From Streptomyces physcomitrii (GTDB lineage: Bacteria; Actinomycetota; Actinomycetes; Streptomycetales; Streptomycetaceae), in contig NZ_JAAWWP010000005.1 of assembly GCF_012273655.1 (NCBI RefSeq), forward strand, positions 1 through 64,000: 64,000 bases of DNA. Direction: 5' to 3'. The notes under the pieces are model-generated. The model worked only from the letters and a program-made list of their open reading frames with translations. It had not been told where the DNA came from and ran no database searches. Positions 9,268 to 17,203 of this stretch are shown piece after piece (the stretch's first letter is position 1; each line of letters opens with the position of its first letter). The position numbers and the translations under genes were made by a program.

Positions 9268-10068
9268 ATGGGCGCGTTGACCGCAGTACGGGAAGACCGC
9301 TTCCAGTGCCGTCGGCCCGCCCGGCTGTACGTGACCAGGGTGCGGCGCACCGAGCAGCTGACCCCGCGTATGGTCCGCGTCACCTTCGGATCCGAGGATC
9401 TGTCGGCCTTCCTGAGCAACGGCACCGACCAGCACGTGGCGCTCTACTTCTACGAACCCTGGGTGGACCTGCCGCGGCCCTTCACCCCTGAGGCCGCACG
9501 CGAACTGCTGCCCGTCGCCCGGCCCCGGCTGCGCCGCTACACCATCCGCGCCGACCGGCCCGAACTCGGCGAGGTCGACATGGACTTCGTCCTGCACGGC
9601 AGCGACCAGCTCGCCTCGGGCTGGGCCGCGCGCGCGAAACCCGGGGACGAGAGCATCTGGTACGGGCCGAGCCCCGCCAACCCCCTCGACCCCGAGACCC
9701 CCTGGTGGCTGCTGTTCGGCGACGAGACCGCGCTGCCCGCCCTCGCGGCGAGCCTGGAGCAGCTGCCGCCCGGCAGCAGGGCCCGCGTTGTCATCGAAGT
9801 CGCCGACGCGGAAGAGCAGTTGCCGCTCTACACCGGCTCCGGCACCGAGATCACCTGGCTGCACCGCAACGGCCGCCCGGCGGGCAGCCTGCTGCACAAG
9901 GCGGTGTCCGCGCTCTCCCTGCCGCCCGGCCCCGGCCGCATCTGGGGCGCCGCCGAACGCGGCGTGACCGGCGCCCTGCGCGAGCACTTCGTCCGCGGCC
10001 ACGCCATCCCCCGGGACCGCACCCGGCTCACCCCGTACTGGACCGCCGGGCACAGCCAGGACGGCTAG
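9268..10068 (+). CDS. Siderophore-interacting protein (FAD-dependent ferric reductase, SIP family)
   Basis: A 266-residue SIP-family flavoreductase (ViuB/YqjH-like). It removes iron from imported ferric siderophores by reduction in the cytoplasm. Visible features: N-terminal FAD-binding beta-barrel with the RRYTIR motif (about residue 90), then a ferredoxin-reductase-like half with WLLFGDETALPA (about 150) and a C-terminal GAAERG segment. Length is typical. The ATG at 9268 follows GAGGAGCACGGGAG. The IdeR/DmdR-type iron box just upstream implies repression when iron is plentiful. It converges on the RNA/DUF gene pair on the opposite strand, with terminator hairpins between. Confidence 0.92.
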   Translation: MGALTAVREDRFQCRRPARLYVTRVRRTEQLTPRMVRVTFGSEDLSAFLSNGTDQHVALYFYEPWVDLPRPFTPEAARELLPVARPRLRRYTIRADRPELGEVDMDFVLHGSDQLASGWAARAKPGDESIWYGPSPANPLDPETPWWLLFGDETALPALAASLEQLPPGSRARVVIEVADAEEQLPLYTGSGTEITWLHRNGRPAGSLLHKAVSALSLPPGPGRIWGAAERGVTGALREHFVRGHAIPRDRTRLTPYWTAGHSQDG

Positions 10069-10140
10069 GGCCTTTCCTTCCGGCCAGACTGAGCCCGCGT
10101 ACCGCAGGGCAGGGTCCGGGCCCGGGAGCGGGAGCGGGCC

Positions 10141-10161
10141 CGGGGACGTAGCCTGTCCCCG
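10141..10161. terminator. Hairpin between the SIP gene and the tRNA-like RNA
   Basis: CGGGGAC and GTCCCCG (7 bp) around a 7-nt loop, beside a second GC-rich hairpin at about 10117-10145 (GGGCCCG / CGGGCCC). Both can form on either strand and lie between the convergent SIP gene and the minus-strand RNA, so they probably serve as a shared terminator. Confidence 0.6.
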
Positions 10162-10560
10162 AGCCCTGAGATGCCGCCCAGTTGGCACGCCGGCACGCTT
10201 GAGAGCGCGGATCAGTCATCATGTCGTCGTGTTCTGCCTTTGAACTACCGTGCACCGGACGCCGGTTGACGGGTACCACCCGCCGACCGGCGTGAAAGAG
10301 AGCTGCACGGGCCGGACTTGAACCGGCATCCGACGACCAGGTCCGGCCCGGTCGATCCGGCGATCGGCGGCGAATGCTGAGCCTGGAGCAATAGTCTGAG
10401 ATTCATCGCGGTCCGCCTCTGCCGGACTTGGGCCACCGCGGCAGGTGTGCCGCGGGGAGGATTCGAACCTCCAGTGACAACCGCGTGTGTCACGACAAGC
10501 TTCAGTTTCAGCTTGCGCTCCTCGCGCACCCCCACCGCGTAGCAGCGGCAGGGGAGTTGA
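10162..10560 (-). ncRNA. RNA with two circularly permuted tRNA-like modules (bacterial Y RNA-like)
   Basis: On the minus strand, module A reads: half-helix CGCGGT (10480-10485), 7-nt variable loop, T-arm GGAGG-TTCGAAT-CCTCC (10456-10472), closed acceptor hairpin CCGCGGCA-CACC-TGCCGCGG (10436-10455), D-arm GCC/GGC with a GG-containing loop (10415-10433), then ACCGCG (10407-10412), which pairs back with CGCGGT. Module B repeats this: GTCGTCG (10331-10337), T-arm GCCGG-TTCAAGT-CCGGC (10311-10327), acceptor CCGTGCA/TGCACGG (10304-10310 with 10248-10254) capped by a 49-nt insert with its own 8-bp and 5-bp stems, D-arm GTTC-AAAGGCA-GAAC (10231-10245), then CGACGAC (10223-10229). So acceptor ends are closed and the anticodon stem is open: tRNA in permuted order. 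This topology is known from bacterial Y RNAs (YrlA). A normal tRNA fold fails because acceptor strands of the linear order do not pair. Confidence 0.75.
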
Positions 10561-10565
10561 TGACG

Positions 10566-11297
10566 CTACCCGAACAGGTAGCCGAAGACGACCTCACCCA
10601 CCCGCTCGTCGGTGACCTCCGCGCCGTTCGCCTCCTCGCGGGCGAACTTCACCGCCTGCTGCAACTTCTCGACCCGGTCCAGGAGTTCGTTGACCCGGCG
10701 GGCGGGCAGCGCCCCGGAGAACTTCACCGTGGTCCAGTACCCGACGGGCACGTCCTCGTAGTACACCTCGACCTGCGCCGGGTGCTTCTCGGTGGCCTCG
10801 GCCTTCACATGGTTGCGCGGCACCTTCTTGGTCCGCACCGTGCGCACCGGCTCGGTCTTCCACGCGTCCGTCGACGGGTCCTGCACCCAGGACTCGGAGG
10901 CGTCCAGCACCGGCAGCTTGCGTACGAAGGTGTTGATGTCGGTGAGCTGCTTCTCCAGGAACAGCAGGTACGAGACGGGCACCTGGCTGAGCAGGGTGCG
11001 CCCCTCGACCGTGACATCGGCACGCGCCGAACAGTTGGCCCAGTCCTTCGTGGCGGTCACATCGAACAGCCTGCTCAATGTGCTCGCCGTGTCCCGCAGC
11101 ACATCCTCGGCCTTCACCTGCACCCGCGTCGACTCGGGCGGCAACTGCTCACCCTCCTCGTCCTTCGGCTGGTACGTCCGCGAGATGCCTGCGAGCAAGG
11201 CGGGCTTCTGCAGCCCGTGATGAGCCGCCGTCAGGTCCTGATGCGACTTGGACTTGACGCCCTTCTCCACTGCGATGATCTGGTTGAGTTTCGCCAC
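10566..11297 (-). CDS. Conserved actinobacterial protein of unknown function, upstream of the tRNA-like RNA
   Basis: A 243-residue soluble, charged protein (possibly the family named DUF7873; recalled, not verified). It begins MAKLNQIIAVEKGVKSK and carries a Lys/Arg-rich centre (about residues 165-185, RTVRTKKVPRNHVKAE) and a helical C-terminus (about 200-230). No catalytic motif recognised. It ends about 10 nt before the start of the permuted tRNA-like RNA on the same strand, so the two are very likely one transcription unit. A role in binding, maturing or using that RNA is a reasonable inference. No Ro/TROVE, RtcB or PNPase gene is seen next to it, so if it belongs to an RNA-repair or Y RNA system the other parts are elsewhere. 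Confidence 0.75.
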   Translation of the reverse strand: MAKLNQIIAVEKGVKSKSHQDLTAAHHGLQKPALLAGISRTYQPKDEEGEQLPPESTRVQVKAEDVLRDTASTLSRLFDVTATKDWANCSARADVTVEGRTLLSQVPVSYLLFLEKQLTDINTFVRKLPVLDASESWVQDPSTDAWKTEPVRTVRTKKVPRNHVKAEATEKHPAQVEVYYEDVPVGYWTTVKFSGALPARRVNELLDRVEKLQQAVKFAREEANGAEVTDERVGEVVFGYLFG

Positions 11298-11337
11298 GCC
11301 GGAAACGTAGCAGGGTCAACTGCCGCTGTTCGAAGGG

Positions 11338-12294
11338 TTATTGGCAGCCACCGATCATGACCGCGAACCCGTCGAGGTGGCGGACGAGACCGTACTCGAA
11401 CAGGACGTCCAGGTCGGGCGGCGTGTCGTCCGACAAGGTCGACAGGAGCGGGTACCTGCCGCTCTCCAGGAGCTGCCGGCGCCGGGAGCGCTGGCTGTCG
11501 GACCAGCGGTTCAACGTCATGCCGCTGTTCCGCTCGGCCCGGACCTCGTCGGCCTTGGACAGCGCGACGGTGATGACGAGCGCGTGCAGGGTGAGCGTCT
11601 CCTGGAGCCGGACGTCCATGGGAAGGTCGAGGCCGTCCAGGGCCCGCAGCGTCCACTCGGTGTACGCCATCATGTTCGGCACCAGGGCGGGACGTGTGAA
11701 CGACACGACGTGGGGCAGCCACAGGTGCCGGCGGCACAGCCGCCACTGCTGACGGGCCGCGAGTTCGAGCTTGGCGCGCCACCCCCGCGGCCCCTCCTCG
11801 GGCAGACCGAGATCGCCGAAGACCAGGTCGGCCATCTGCGTCAGCAGTTCCTCCTTGCCCGCGACGTACCGGTACAGGGACATCGGACCGAGGTCGAGTT
11901 CGGCCGCGAGCCTGCGCATCGTCAGGGCCTGGAGCCCGTCGGTGTCGGCGAGTTCGACGGCGGTCCGCAGGATGCGCAGCCGCAGCGCCTCCTGGTCGGG
12001 CGTCTCGGTCCCCCGCGCGATCGGAGTGGCGCTCCGGTCCGCCGACGGCGCCGGCGGCCGGGCGGCCCGCGCGCTGACCACCGTGCCGGACCCGACGCTC
12101 GCCTCGACGAGGCCCTCGTCCCGCAGGACGGCCGTCACCTTGGTCGCGGTCGCGATCGCGACCCCCCACCGCTGCGCGATGGCCCGGATGGACGGCACCC
12201 GGTCACCGGGGCGGAGATCGCCGCCGAGGATCCGGGAGCGGATCTCCGCGGCGATCACGCGGTAGGGCGGTTCGGACTGCTGCGCTGACGGCAC
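11338..12294 (-). CDS. GntR-TetR fusion transcriptional regulator
   Basis: About 318 residues. The N-terminal ~70 residues are a GntR-type winged helix (PPYRVIAAEIRSRI, GDRVPSIRAIAQRWGV). After a Pro/Ala linker comes a TetR-type helix-turn-helix (MRRLAAELDLGPMSLYRYV, near residue 135) and a tetracycline-repressor-like C-terminal ligand domain. Two DNA-binding heads in one chain is unusual but recurs in actinobacteria. I chose the GTG at 12294 because GGAGG lies 5 nt before it; an ATG at 12339 would abut the operator and has no ribosome site. Divergent from the flavin monooxygenase gene, with two ACTAGT-core palindromes between. It probably represses that gene and itself and responds to a small aromatic ligand. 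Confidence 0.8.
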   Translation of the reverse strand: MPSAQQSEPPYRVIAAEIRSRILGGDLRPGDRVPSIRAIAQRWGVAIATATKVTAVLRDEGLVEASVGSGTVVSARAARPPAPSADRSATPIARGTETPDQEALRLRILRTAVELADTDGLQALTMRRLAAELDLGPMSLYRYVAGKEELLTQMADLVFGDLGLPEEGPRGWRAKLELAARQQWRLCRRHLWLPHVVSFTRPALVPNMMAYTEWTLRALDGLDLPMDVRLQETLTLHALVITVALSKADEVRAERNSGMTLNRWSDSQRSRRRQLLESGRYPLLSTLSDDTPPDLDVLFEYGLVRHLDGFAVMIGGCQ

Positions 12295-12339
12295 GGGTTC
12301 CTCCGCTGGCTGGGGCGCACTCCAGGATGCCAGACACAT

Positions 12340-12372
12340 TGAACTAGTTCACTTGACCCACAGCACTAGTGC
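12340..12372. promoter_or_regulatory. Tandem palindromic operators in the divergent promoter region
   Basis: TGAACTAGTTCA (12340-12351) and GCACTAGTGC (12363-12372) share an ACTAGT core. Their centres are 22 bp apart, two helical turns, on the same face of the helix. They lie between the GntR-TetR regulator and the monooxygenase, the expected place for its operators. Confidence 0.6.
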
Positions 12373-12473
12373 ACTACGCGCCTGGATCGCGCACTTCCCA
12401 GCCCATTCAGCCAATACGTTGTACGCACAGCGATGCACCAGACGGCGTATCGGAGAACGGAGGAGACGGGACT

Positions 12474-13703
12474 ATGCAGAATCGGGACATCCTCGTATCG
12501 GGGGGAGGCATCGCCGGAGCGACCCTGGCCTACTGGCTGGGCCGGTACGGATTCCGGCCGACCGTGGTCGAACGCGCCCCCGCCCCCCGCACGGGCGGCC
12601 ACGGGATCGACATCCGCGGCACCGCGCGCCAGGTGATCGAGCGCATGGGCCTCGTCGCGCAGGTCCAGAACGCGCGCATACGCAACCGCGGCATGGCCTG
12701 GATCAATGAGAAGGGCAAGCCGGTGGCCCGGATGAACCTCGACGTGTTCGGCCCGTCCGGCGGCCCCGTAGCGGAGTGGGCGCTCCTGCGCACCGACCTG
12801 GCCCGGATCCTCTACGACGCGATCCGCGACGACGTCGAGTACGTCTTCGACGACGCGATCACCCAGGTACGGCAGGACGAGGACGGCGTCACCGTCACGT
12901 TCGCGTCGGGCGAGCAGCGACGGTTCGACCTGCTCGTGGGGGCGGACGGCGTCCATTCCGCCGTCCGCGGCCTGACCTTCGGCCCGGACGACCACTGCGT
13001 CCGCGACCTCAACTCCTTCATCTCCCTCTACTCCGTCGACTGGGACACCGACCTCGGCGGCAGCCAGCTGATGTACACCCTGCCCGGCCGCGCGGGGCGC
13101 CCCGGCAGGACGGCGGCCCTGCGGCCGCTCGCCGAGCCGGGCAGGGCGATGGCGGGGTTCTTCTTCCGCGATCCCGGGCTGGAGTTCGACCGCCGTGACA
13201 CGATCGCGCAGAAGCACGTCGTGGCACGCCACTTCGGGGACGCGGGCTGGGAGGTGCCGGGTCTGCTCGCGAAGATGTGGGACGCGTCCGACTTCTACTT
13301 CGACCGGGTCGAGCAGGTGCACCTCGACACCTGGTCCACCCGACGGACCGTGCTGGTCGGCGACGCCGCCTACTGCGCCTCCCCCATGTCCGGGATCGGC
13401 ACCAGCCTCGCCCTGGTCGGCGCCTACATCCTGGCCGGCGAGCTCTCCAGGGCCGACGGCGACCACCGCACGGCCCACGCCGCCTACGAGTCGGCGATGC
13501 GCGGGTTCACGGACCGGGCCCAGGAGTTCGCCCGCACGTCCGGCGACAACGGGCTGCTGCCCGACTCACCCCGGCAGATGTGGCTGCGCAACCAGTCGGT
13601 GCGGGCCCTGCCGTACCTGCCCCGACGCATCGCGGGCCGGGGCCTGGAGCCGGTGGCCCACACGGTCGTCCTCGACGACTACGCAAGCCCGGCCCACCGC
13701 TGA
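12474..13703 (+). CDS. FAD-dependent aromatic monooxygenase (PHBH/TetX-like, class A)
   Basis: 409 residues. Shows the three marks of class A flavin hydroxylases: GGGIAGATLAYWLGRYG at the N-terminus (Rossmann GxGxxG for FAD), LLVGADGVHSAVR (DG motif, about residue 155) and VLVGDAAYCASPMSGIGTSL (GD motif, about 295). Uses NAD(P)H and O2 to hydroxylate an aromatic or polyketide substrate. Relatives include TetX-type antibiotic-inactivating enzymes, so detoxification under a TetR-type switch is plausible but not shown. The ATG at 12474 follows GGAGGAGACGGG. It is followed by a VOC gene and a membrane-protein gene on the same strand. Confidence 0.88.
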   Translation: MQNRDILVSGGGIAGATLAYWLGRYGFRPTVVERAPAPRTGGHGIDIRGTARQVIERMGLVAQVQNARIRNRGMAWINEKGKPVARMNLDVFGPSGGPVAEWALLRTDLARILYDAIRDDVEYVFDDAITQVRQDEDGVTVTFASGEQRRFDLLVGADGVHSAVRGLTFGPDDHCVRDLNSFISLYSVDWDTDLGGSQLMYTLPGRAGRPGRTAALRPLAEPGRAMAGFFFRDPGLEFDRRDTIAQKHVVARHFGDAGWEVPGLLAKMWDASDFYFDRVEQVHLDTWSTRRTVLVGDAAYCASPMSGIGTSLALVGAYILAGELSRADGDHRTAHAAYESAMRGFTDRAQEFARTSGDNGLLPDSPRQMWLRNQSVRALPYLPRRIAGRGLEPVAHTVVLDDYASPAHR

Positions 13704-13741
13704 CTCCACCCCTCCCCCACACACCAGTCCACCCATCCATC

Positions 13742-13797
13742 CATGCATCCACCCCTCCATGCATCCACCCCTCCATGTGGCCATGTGGCCATGTGGC
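13742..13797. repeat. Short tandem repeats between monooxygenase and VOC genes
   Basis: Two perfect copies of CATGCATCCACCCCTC (13742-13773) are followed directly by three perfect copies of CATGTGGC (13774-13797), with CCATCCATCCAT just before. They fill the 5' leader of the VOC gene, close to its ribosome-binding site (GTAGGAG). Confidence 0.9.
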
Positions 13798-13816
13798 CGA
13801 AACGTAGGAGCACACC

Positions 13817-14275
13817 ATGAGCGTCAGCACTTTCCTCTGGGTCGACGGCCAGGCCGAAGCCCTCGCGACCCACTACACGTCGCTGTTCCCCGACTCCGTG
13901 ATCGGTGACGTGCAGCGGGACCCGGACGGCAACGTCACCACCGTCGACTTCACTCTGGCCGGCAGCCGGTACGTCGTCTACAACGGCGGCCCGCAGTACC
14001 CCATCACCCCCGGCATCTCCCTCTACGCGGAGTGCGACACCCAAGCGGCGCTCGACGCCCTGTGGGCGGGCCTGACCGACGGCGGCAAGGAGGGCCCCGG
14101 CGGCTCGCTGGTCGACCGCTTCGGGGTCACCTGGCAGGTCTACCCCTGCCGCCTGCGCGAACTCCTGCGCGACGCCGACCCGATGACCGCCGAGCGCGTC
14201 CTCACCGCTCTGCACTCCATGACCAGGATCGACATCCAGGTCCTGGTCGACGCCCACGCAGCAGCCCAGGCCTGA
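13817..14275 (+). CDS. VOC-family protein (3-demethylubiquinone-9 methyltransferase-like fold)
   Basis: 152 residues of the PhnB / 3-dmu-9 3-mt branch of the vicinal-oxygen-chelate superfamily, beginning MSVSTFLWVDGQAEAL and containing the family-typical Y-V-V-Y-N-G-G-P and FGVTWQVYP strands. These small dimers bind small hydrophobic ligands; many have no proven enzyme activity. Preceded by GTAGGAG. Lies 113 bp after the monooxygenase and 23 bp before the membrane protein, so probably part of one detoxification or export cluster. Confidence 0.82.
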   Translation: MSVSTFLWVDGQAEALATHYTSLFPDSVIGDVQRDPDGNVTTVDFTLAGSRYVVYNGGPQYPITPGISLYAECDTQAALDALWAGLTDGGKEGPGGSLVDRFGVTWQVYPCRLRELLRDADPMTAERVLTALHSMTRIDIQVLVDAHAAAQA

Positions 14276-14298
14276 CACCCCGCGGAAGGCACGAACCC

Positions 14299-15366
14299 AT
14301 GATCTCCACCAGTCCCCCCACACCCCGGCGGCACATCCGCCCAGGACGTGCGCAGCCGACGCACGGCCGCGTGCGCGCGGCGTGGACCCTGGCTCTGCTG
14401 ACGACGCTGTGTGCGGAACTGACGTTCACCGCCGTCGCCGTCCCCAGCACCTGGGTGCTCCTGCCCCTGCTGCTGGTGATGTACGGCGCCGGTGTGCTCC
14501 TCGTCCGCGAGGCCGTGGTCCGCTCCGGCGGCGGATGGCCGAGCCTCGTACTGCTCGGGCTGGCCTACCAGTTGTCCGAGGACGGGCTCGGCCTACAGGC
14601 CCTGAACAGCCCGGACATGTACGACGCCGCCGACTGGGGCCTGCGTGCCCTCGGCATCAACTGGACGTACTGGGAAAGCCAGATCGGTGTCCACGTCGTG
14701 CTGAGCGTGCTGCTCCCCGTCATGATCGCCGACCTGCTCTTCCCTCACCTGCGCGGTCGCGCGTATCTGCGCGGCGGCGGCCTCACCGTCACCGGTGTGC
14801 TGGCCGTCCTCGGCGTCGTCGGCCTGCGTGTCTTCGTCTCGGCCACCGAGGATTCCGGCTACCGCACCCCGCTGGGCTGGACCCTCGTCTACCTGGTGGC
14901 CATCGCTCTGCTGGCCTGGCTGGCCCTGCGCGTACTGCCGCGACGCCGGCCGCGGAACACGGTGCAATCCGAGCGCCGGGCACCGCGCCCCGGCGTGGTC
15001 GGCTTCGTCTCCCTCTACCTGACGATGGCCTTCCTGACCACGCTGCTGCCGCTCGGCCTCGATGGAGACCTGCTCTTCGGCGACGCGATGTCGCAGCCCT
15101 TCCGGCTGATCGCCGCGGCGATGACCGCGGTGCCGTTCGCCTGGCTCGCTGCGCGCTGGCGGAGCGCGGGCAACTGGACCGACCGCCACCGGCTCTGGCT
15201 GATCGGCGGGATCCTCATCTCCCACACGGCGTTCATGATGCCGGGCTCGTGGACGAGCGCGCTCATCGGCCTGGTCACCCTCGCTCTGGAGATCCTGGCG
15301 CTGAGGATGCTGGCCCGCCGCGTCCCCCACCTCGACACGCCACCGGAGCCTTCTCCGGCCCGGTGA
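14299..15366 (+). CDS. Polytopic membrane protein of unknown function
   Basis: 355 residues with about ten hydrophobic segments and a short basic N-terminus. The ATG at 14299 is preceded by CGGAAGGCACG, a weak ribosome site. I do not recognise the family. It has no ATP-binding or MFS signature motif. It is the last gene before a strong terminator. Co-orientation with the flavin monooxygenase and VOC genes suggests a linked function, perhaps substrate transport, but that is only inference. Confidence 0.75.
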   Translation: MISTSPPTPRRHIRPGRAQPTHGRVRAAWTLALLTTLCAELTFTAVAVPSTWVLLPLLLVMYGAGVLLVREAVVRSGGGWPSLVLLGLAYQLSEDGLGLQALNSPDMYDAADWGLRALGINWTYWESQIGVHVVLSVLLPVMIADLLFPHLRGRAYLRGGGLTVTGVLAVLGVVGLRVFVSATEDSGYRTPLGWTLVYLVAIALLAWLALRVLPRRRPRNTVQSERRAPRPGVVGFVSLYLTMAFLTTLLPLGLDGDLLFGDAMSQPFRLIAAAMTAVPFAWLAARWRSAGNWTDRHRLWLIGGILISHTAFMMPGSWTSALIGLVTLALEILALRMLARRVPHLDTPPEPSPAR

Positions 15367-15380
15367 CCCCGCCCTCCACC

Positions 15381-15418
15381 CGGCTGCCTTGCCCGTCCTC
15401 GAACGGGCAAGGCAGCCG
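15381..15418 (+). terminator. Rho-independent-type terminator after the monooxygenase cluster
   Basis: A perfect 16-bp stem (15381-15396 with 15403-15418) with a CCTCGA loop, 15 bp after the stop of the membrane-protein gene. No U-tract follows, as is usual in Streptomyces. Confidence 0.85.
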
Positions 15419-15726
15419 CAGGTGTCTCCGACACCGCCGCTCATGCCGTCCGGCACCGGCACGGAAGCCACACGGAACCGGCCGCCTGCACGCCCTCTCT
15501 GCACCACCGGAACGACGGCGGCCTCCGCATCACCCCCCGACGGTCCCCAGTCCGTCCATGCCGGACCTCGCTCCCGGGCAACCGACTACGCCCTTCGGCA
15601 GCTCACATGTCGACCTACGGATGCCGGGAGAACCACAGCCGCGCCTGTCCACCGCCGATCCACCGCGGACGATCAGCGCGCCCCGGGCTGGCAGTAACGC
15701 ACCCATTTCGATCACGAAGAACACAA
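15419..15726. other. Gene-free stretch
   Basis: About 310 bp between the terminator above and the native tRNA-Thr terminator. I see no plausible reading frame with a ribosome site and no structured repeat. Confidence 0.5.
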
Positions 15727-15759
15727 AACCCCAGGTCACGAACTATGTGACCTGGGGTT
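15727..15759 (-). terminator. Original tRNA-Thr terminator, now separated from the tRNA
   Basis: Arms AACCCCAGGTCAC / GTGACCTGGGGTT (13 bp, 7-nt loop) followed on the minus strand by TTTTGTGTT. It sits directly beyond attL, where the tRNA-Thr gene ended before the element inserted, so it is the chromosomal terminator stranded 17.5 kb from its tRNA. Confidence 0.75.
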
Positions 15760-15763
15760 CAAT

Positions 15764-15808
15764 GGAGCCGCCTTCGGGATTCGAACCCGAGACCTACGCA
15801 TTACGAGT
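15764..15808. repeat. attL, 45-bp copy of the tRNA-Thr 3' end
   Basis: Identical to 33244-33288. It contains the T-arm, variable loop and 3' anticodon strand of tRNA-Thr in reverse orientation and diverges exactly after TTACGAGT. It cannot make a tRNA, because the D-arm and 5' half are absent. Confidence 0.95.
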
Positions 15809-16017
15809 TGTCCGATCTTGGTCCGGCAGTCTCCATGCGCATCCGAAATCCCAGGTCACCCCTCGTCTTGGACAGTGGCGGAGGACAGCGGATGACTGCG
15901 GGCGGCTCATCAATCGAGACCACAAGTGAGACCCGCTCCTGCGCGCCACGCTCGGGTGGCGGGCACCGCCCAGCACCACTGCCGCCGGCACGCGTTGAGC
16001 AGGGTGACCGCGACCGT

Positions 16018-16611
16018 TCAGGCGTTACGCCACGCCTCAAAGAACCGCTCCCGGTCCTGCGCCGTCTCGAACTGCCGCCGCCCGGCCAGGGCAACGTGCC
16101 ACGCGCTCATCTCTGCATCCCGCAGCCAGAGTTCACCGCCGTATCGCCCGCTAACTCCGACAGCGCTTCCATCCAGGGTCGAGCCGATGACCTCCGCGAC
16201 GTCGGCACGCTGAGACGGCGCCAATTCCTCCAGAAAGCTCAGGACACGCGATGCGATGCCGCCTTCGTTTCCTTCGTGAATGCGATCGAAGAAGGGACCC
16301 CCCCCCATGTTGGCCGGGACGATGTTCCATGCGGCCTCGCCTGCGGCTTCGAGGATGCGCCTCCAGAAGGTGCCCCCCTCCGGGGTGCCCGGCAACGGGA
16401 GCGCTGCGAAGAGGTCGATCAAGTGGCCATTAGCCGCTCGGCTGTACGCGGAGTCGCAGGTTGCGGCAGAGGCGATCTTGGCCACGTGTTTGACGGTGAG
16501 GCCGCCGTCCTCGGGCCAGTCGAGGGGGGTGTTGAGATCCTGAGCGAGGTGCTGTTCCAACTCGTCGTACTCATCAGGCTGCTTGCTGCCGAAGTACCGG
16601 TTCACGATCAC
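16018..16611 (-). CDS. Hypothetical protein of the AICE left end
   Basis: 197 residues, soluble, no known motif. Trp/Phe- and Glu-rich in the second half. The frame includes a run of nine C (16298-16306), read as Gly-Gly-Pro on the coding strand, so a slip here would truncate the protein. It lies next to attL in the accessory zone, pointing outwards. The start is uncertain; a GTG at 16611 is used. Homologues appear plausible as actinobacterial orphan proteins, but I cannot name a family. Confidence 0.55.
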   Translation of the reverse strand: MIVNRYFGSKQPDEYDELEQHLAQDLNTPLDWPEDGGLTVKHVAKIASAATCDSAYSRAANGHLIDLFAALPLPGTPEGGTFWRRILEAAGEAAWNIVPANMGGGPFFDRIHEGNEGGIASRVLSFLEELAPSQRADVAEVIGSTLDGSAVGVSGRYGGELWLRDAEMSAWHVALAGRRQFETAQDRERFFEAWRNA

Positions 16612-17203
16612 GCCGTCCCCCTGGGGTTCCGTCTGATGCTCGACCCAGTCAGCATGCCAGCGAAGGCGATCTTCGACGCGAGCGATTCCAGCCGAAGTGG
16701 CTCGTCAGCGCCAGCCGCGTGGGACGCGCGACCGCTTCGTCCCGAACGCGATCAAGGCCACAGCGACCTGGGATCGAGCGTGCTGACCTGCTCGTTCTGT
16801 TCCGACCCTGTCCATTACCGTCCAGGGCCGTCCGGACTCGGCTGCGGCGATTGGCCCCCTGTTTGGCCCCCTCTGGGACCCAGGAACGCAACGGCTTAGC
16901 TGGGCGCCAGGGGCGCTTGGAGAGGGCAGCAACTAGTTCGCGCGATCAGCCAGCTCTCTGCCGACGCGTTGATGTCCCGGCTGCCATCCTGTGCTGGCGT
17001 GCTGTCCAACGAGGCGTGGGGCCGTGCATCGTCCGTCCTGCCTGTAGCGAAGCCCTAGCAGAGTGCACTTTCGCACTTAAACCCACATGCGACACCTTCA
17101 ACATATTGAGCCGATCCCCATCCAACGTCTACACTTGTTGGACTACGACCTGTAGAATTTTCCCTTCTGGCGTATTGATCAAGACTGGACGATCGGGGGA
17201 CGC
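16612..17203. other. Intergenic region upstream of the nuclease cargo, with a candidate promoter
   Basis: No convincing gene. The right third is AT-rich. TTGAGC (17106-17111) and TACACT (17130-17135) with an 18-bp spacer form a plausible sigma-70-type promoter about 70 bp before the cargo's first ATG at 17204, which has CGGGGGA as ribosome site. Confidence 0.4.

Noticed and set aside
10231..10472. Two ordinary tRNAs in tandem
   Set aside because: The T-arms and D-arms are real, but in linear order the acceptor strands (GCCGCGG with CCCGTGC) do not pair; only the permuted order pairs fully.
10245..10535. 96-codon frame on the minus strand within the tRNA-like RNA
   Set aside because: It overlaps both T-arms and acceptor hairpins; the RNA structure explains this region better than a protein.
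15764..15808. Second tRNA-Thr
   Set aside because: Only the 3' portion is present; it is attL.
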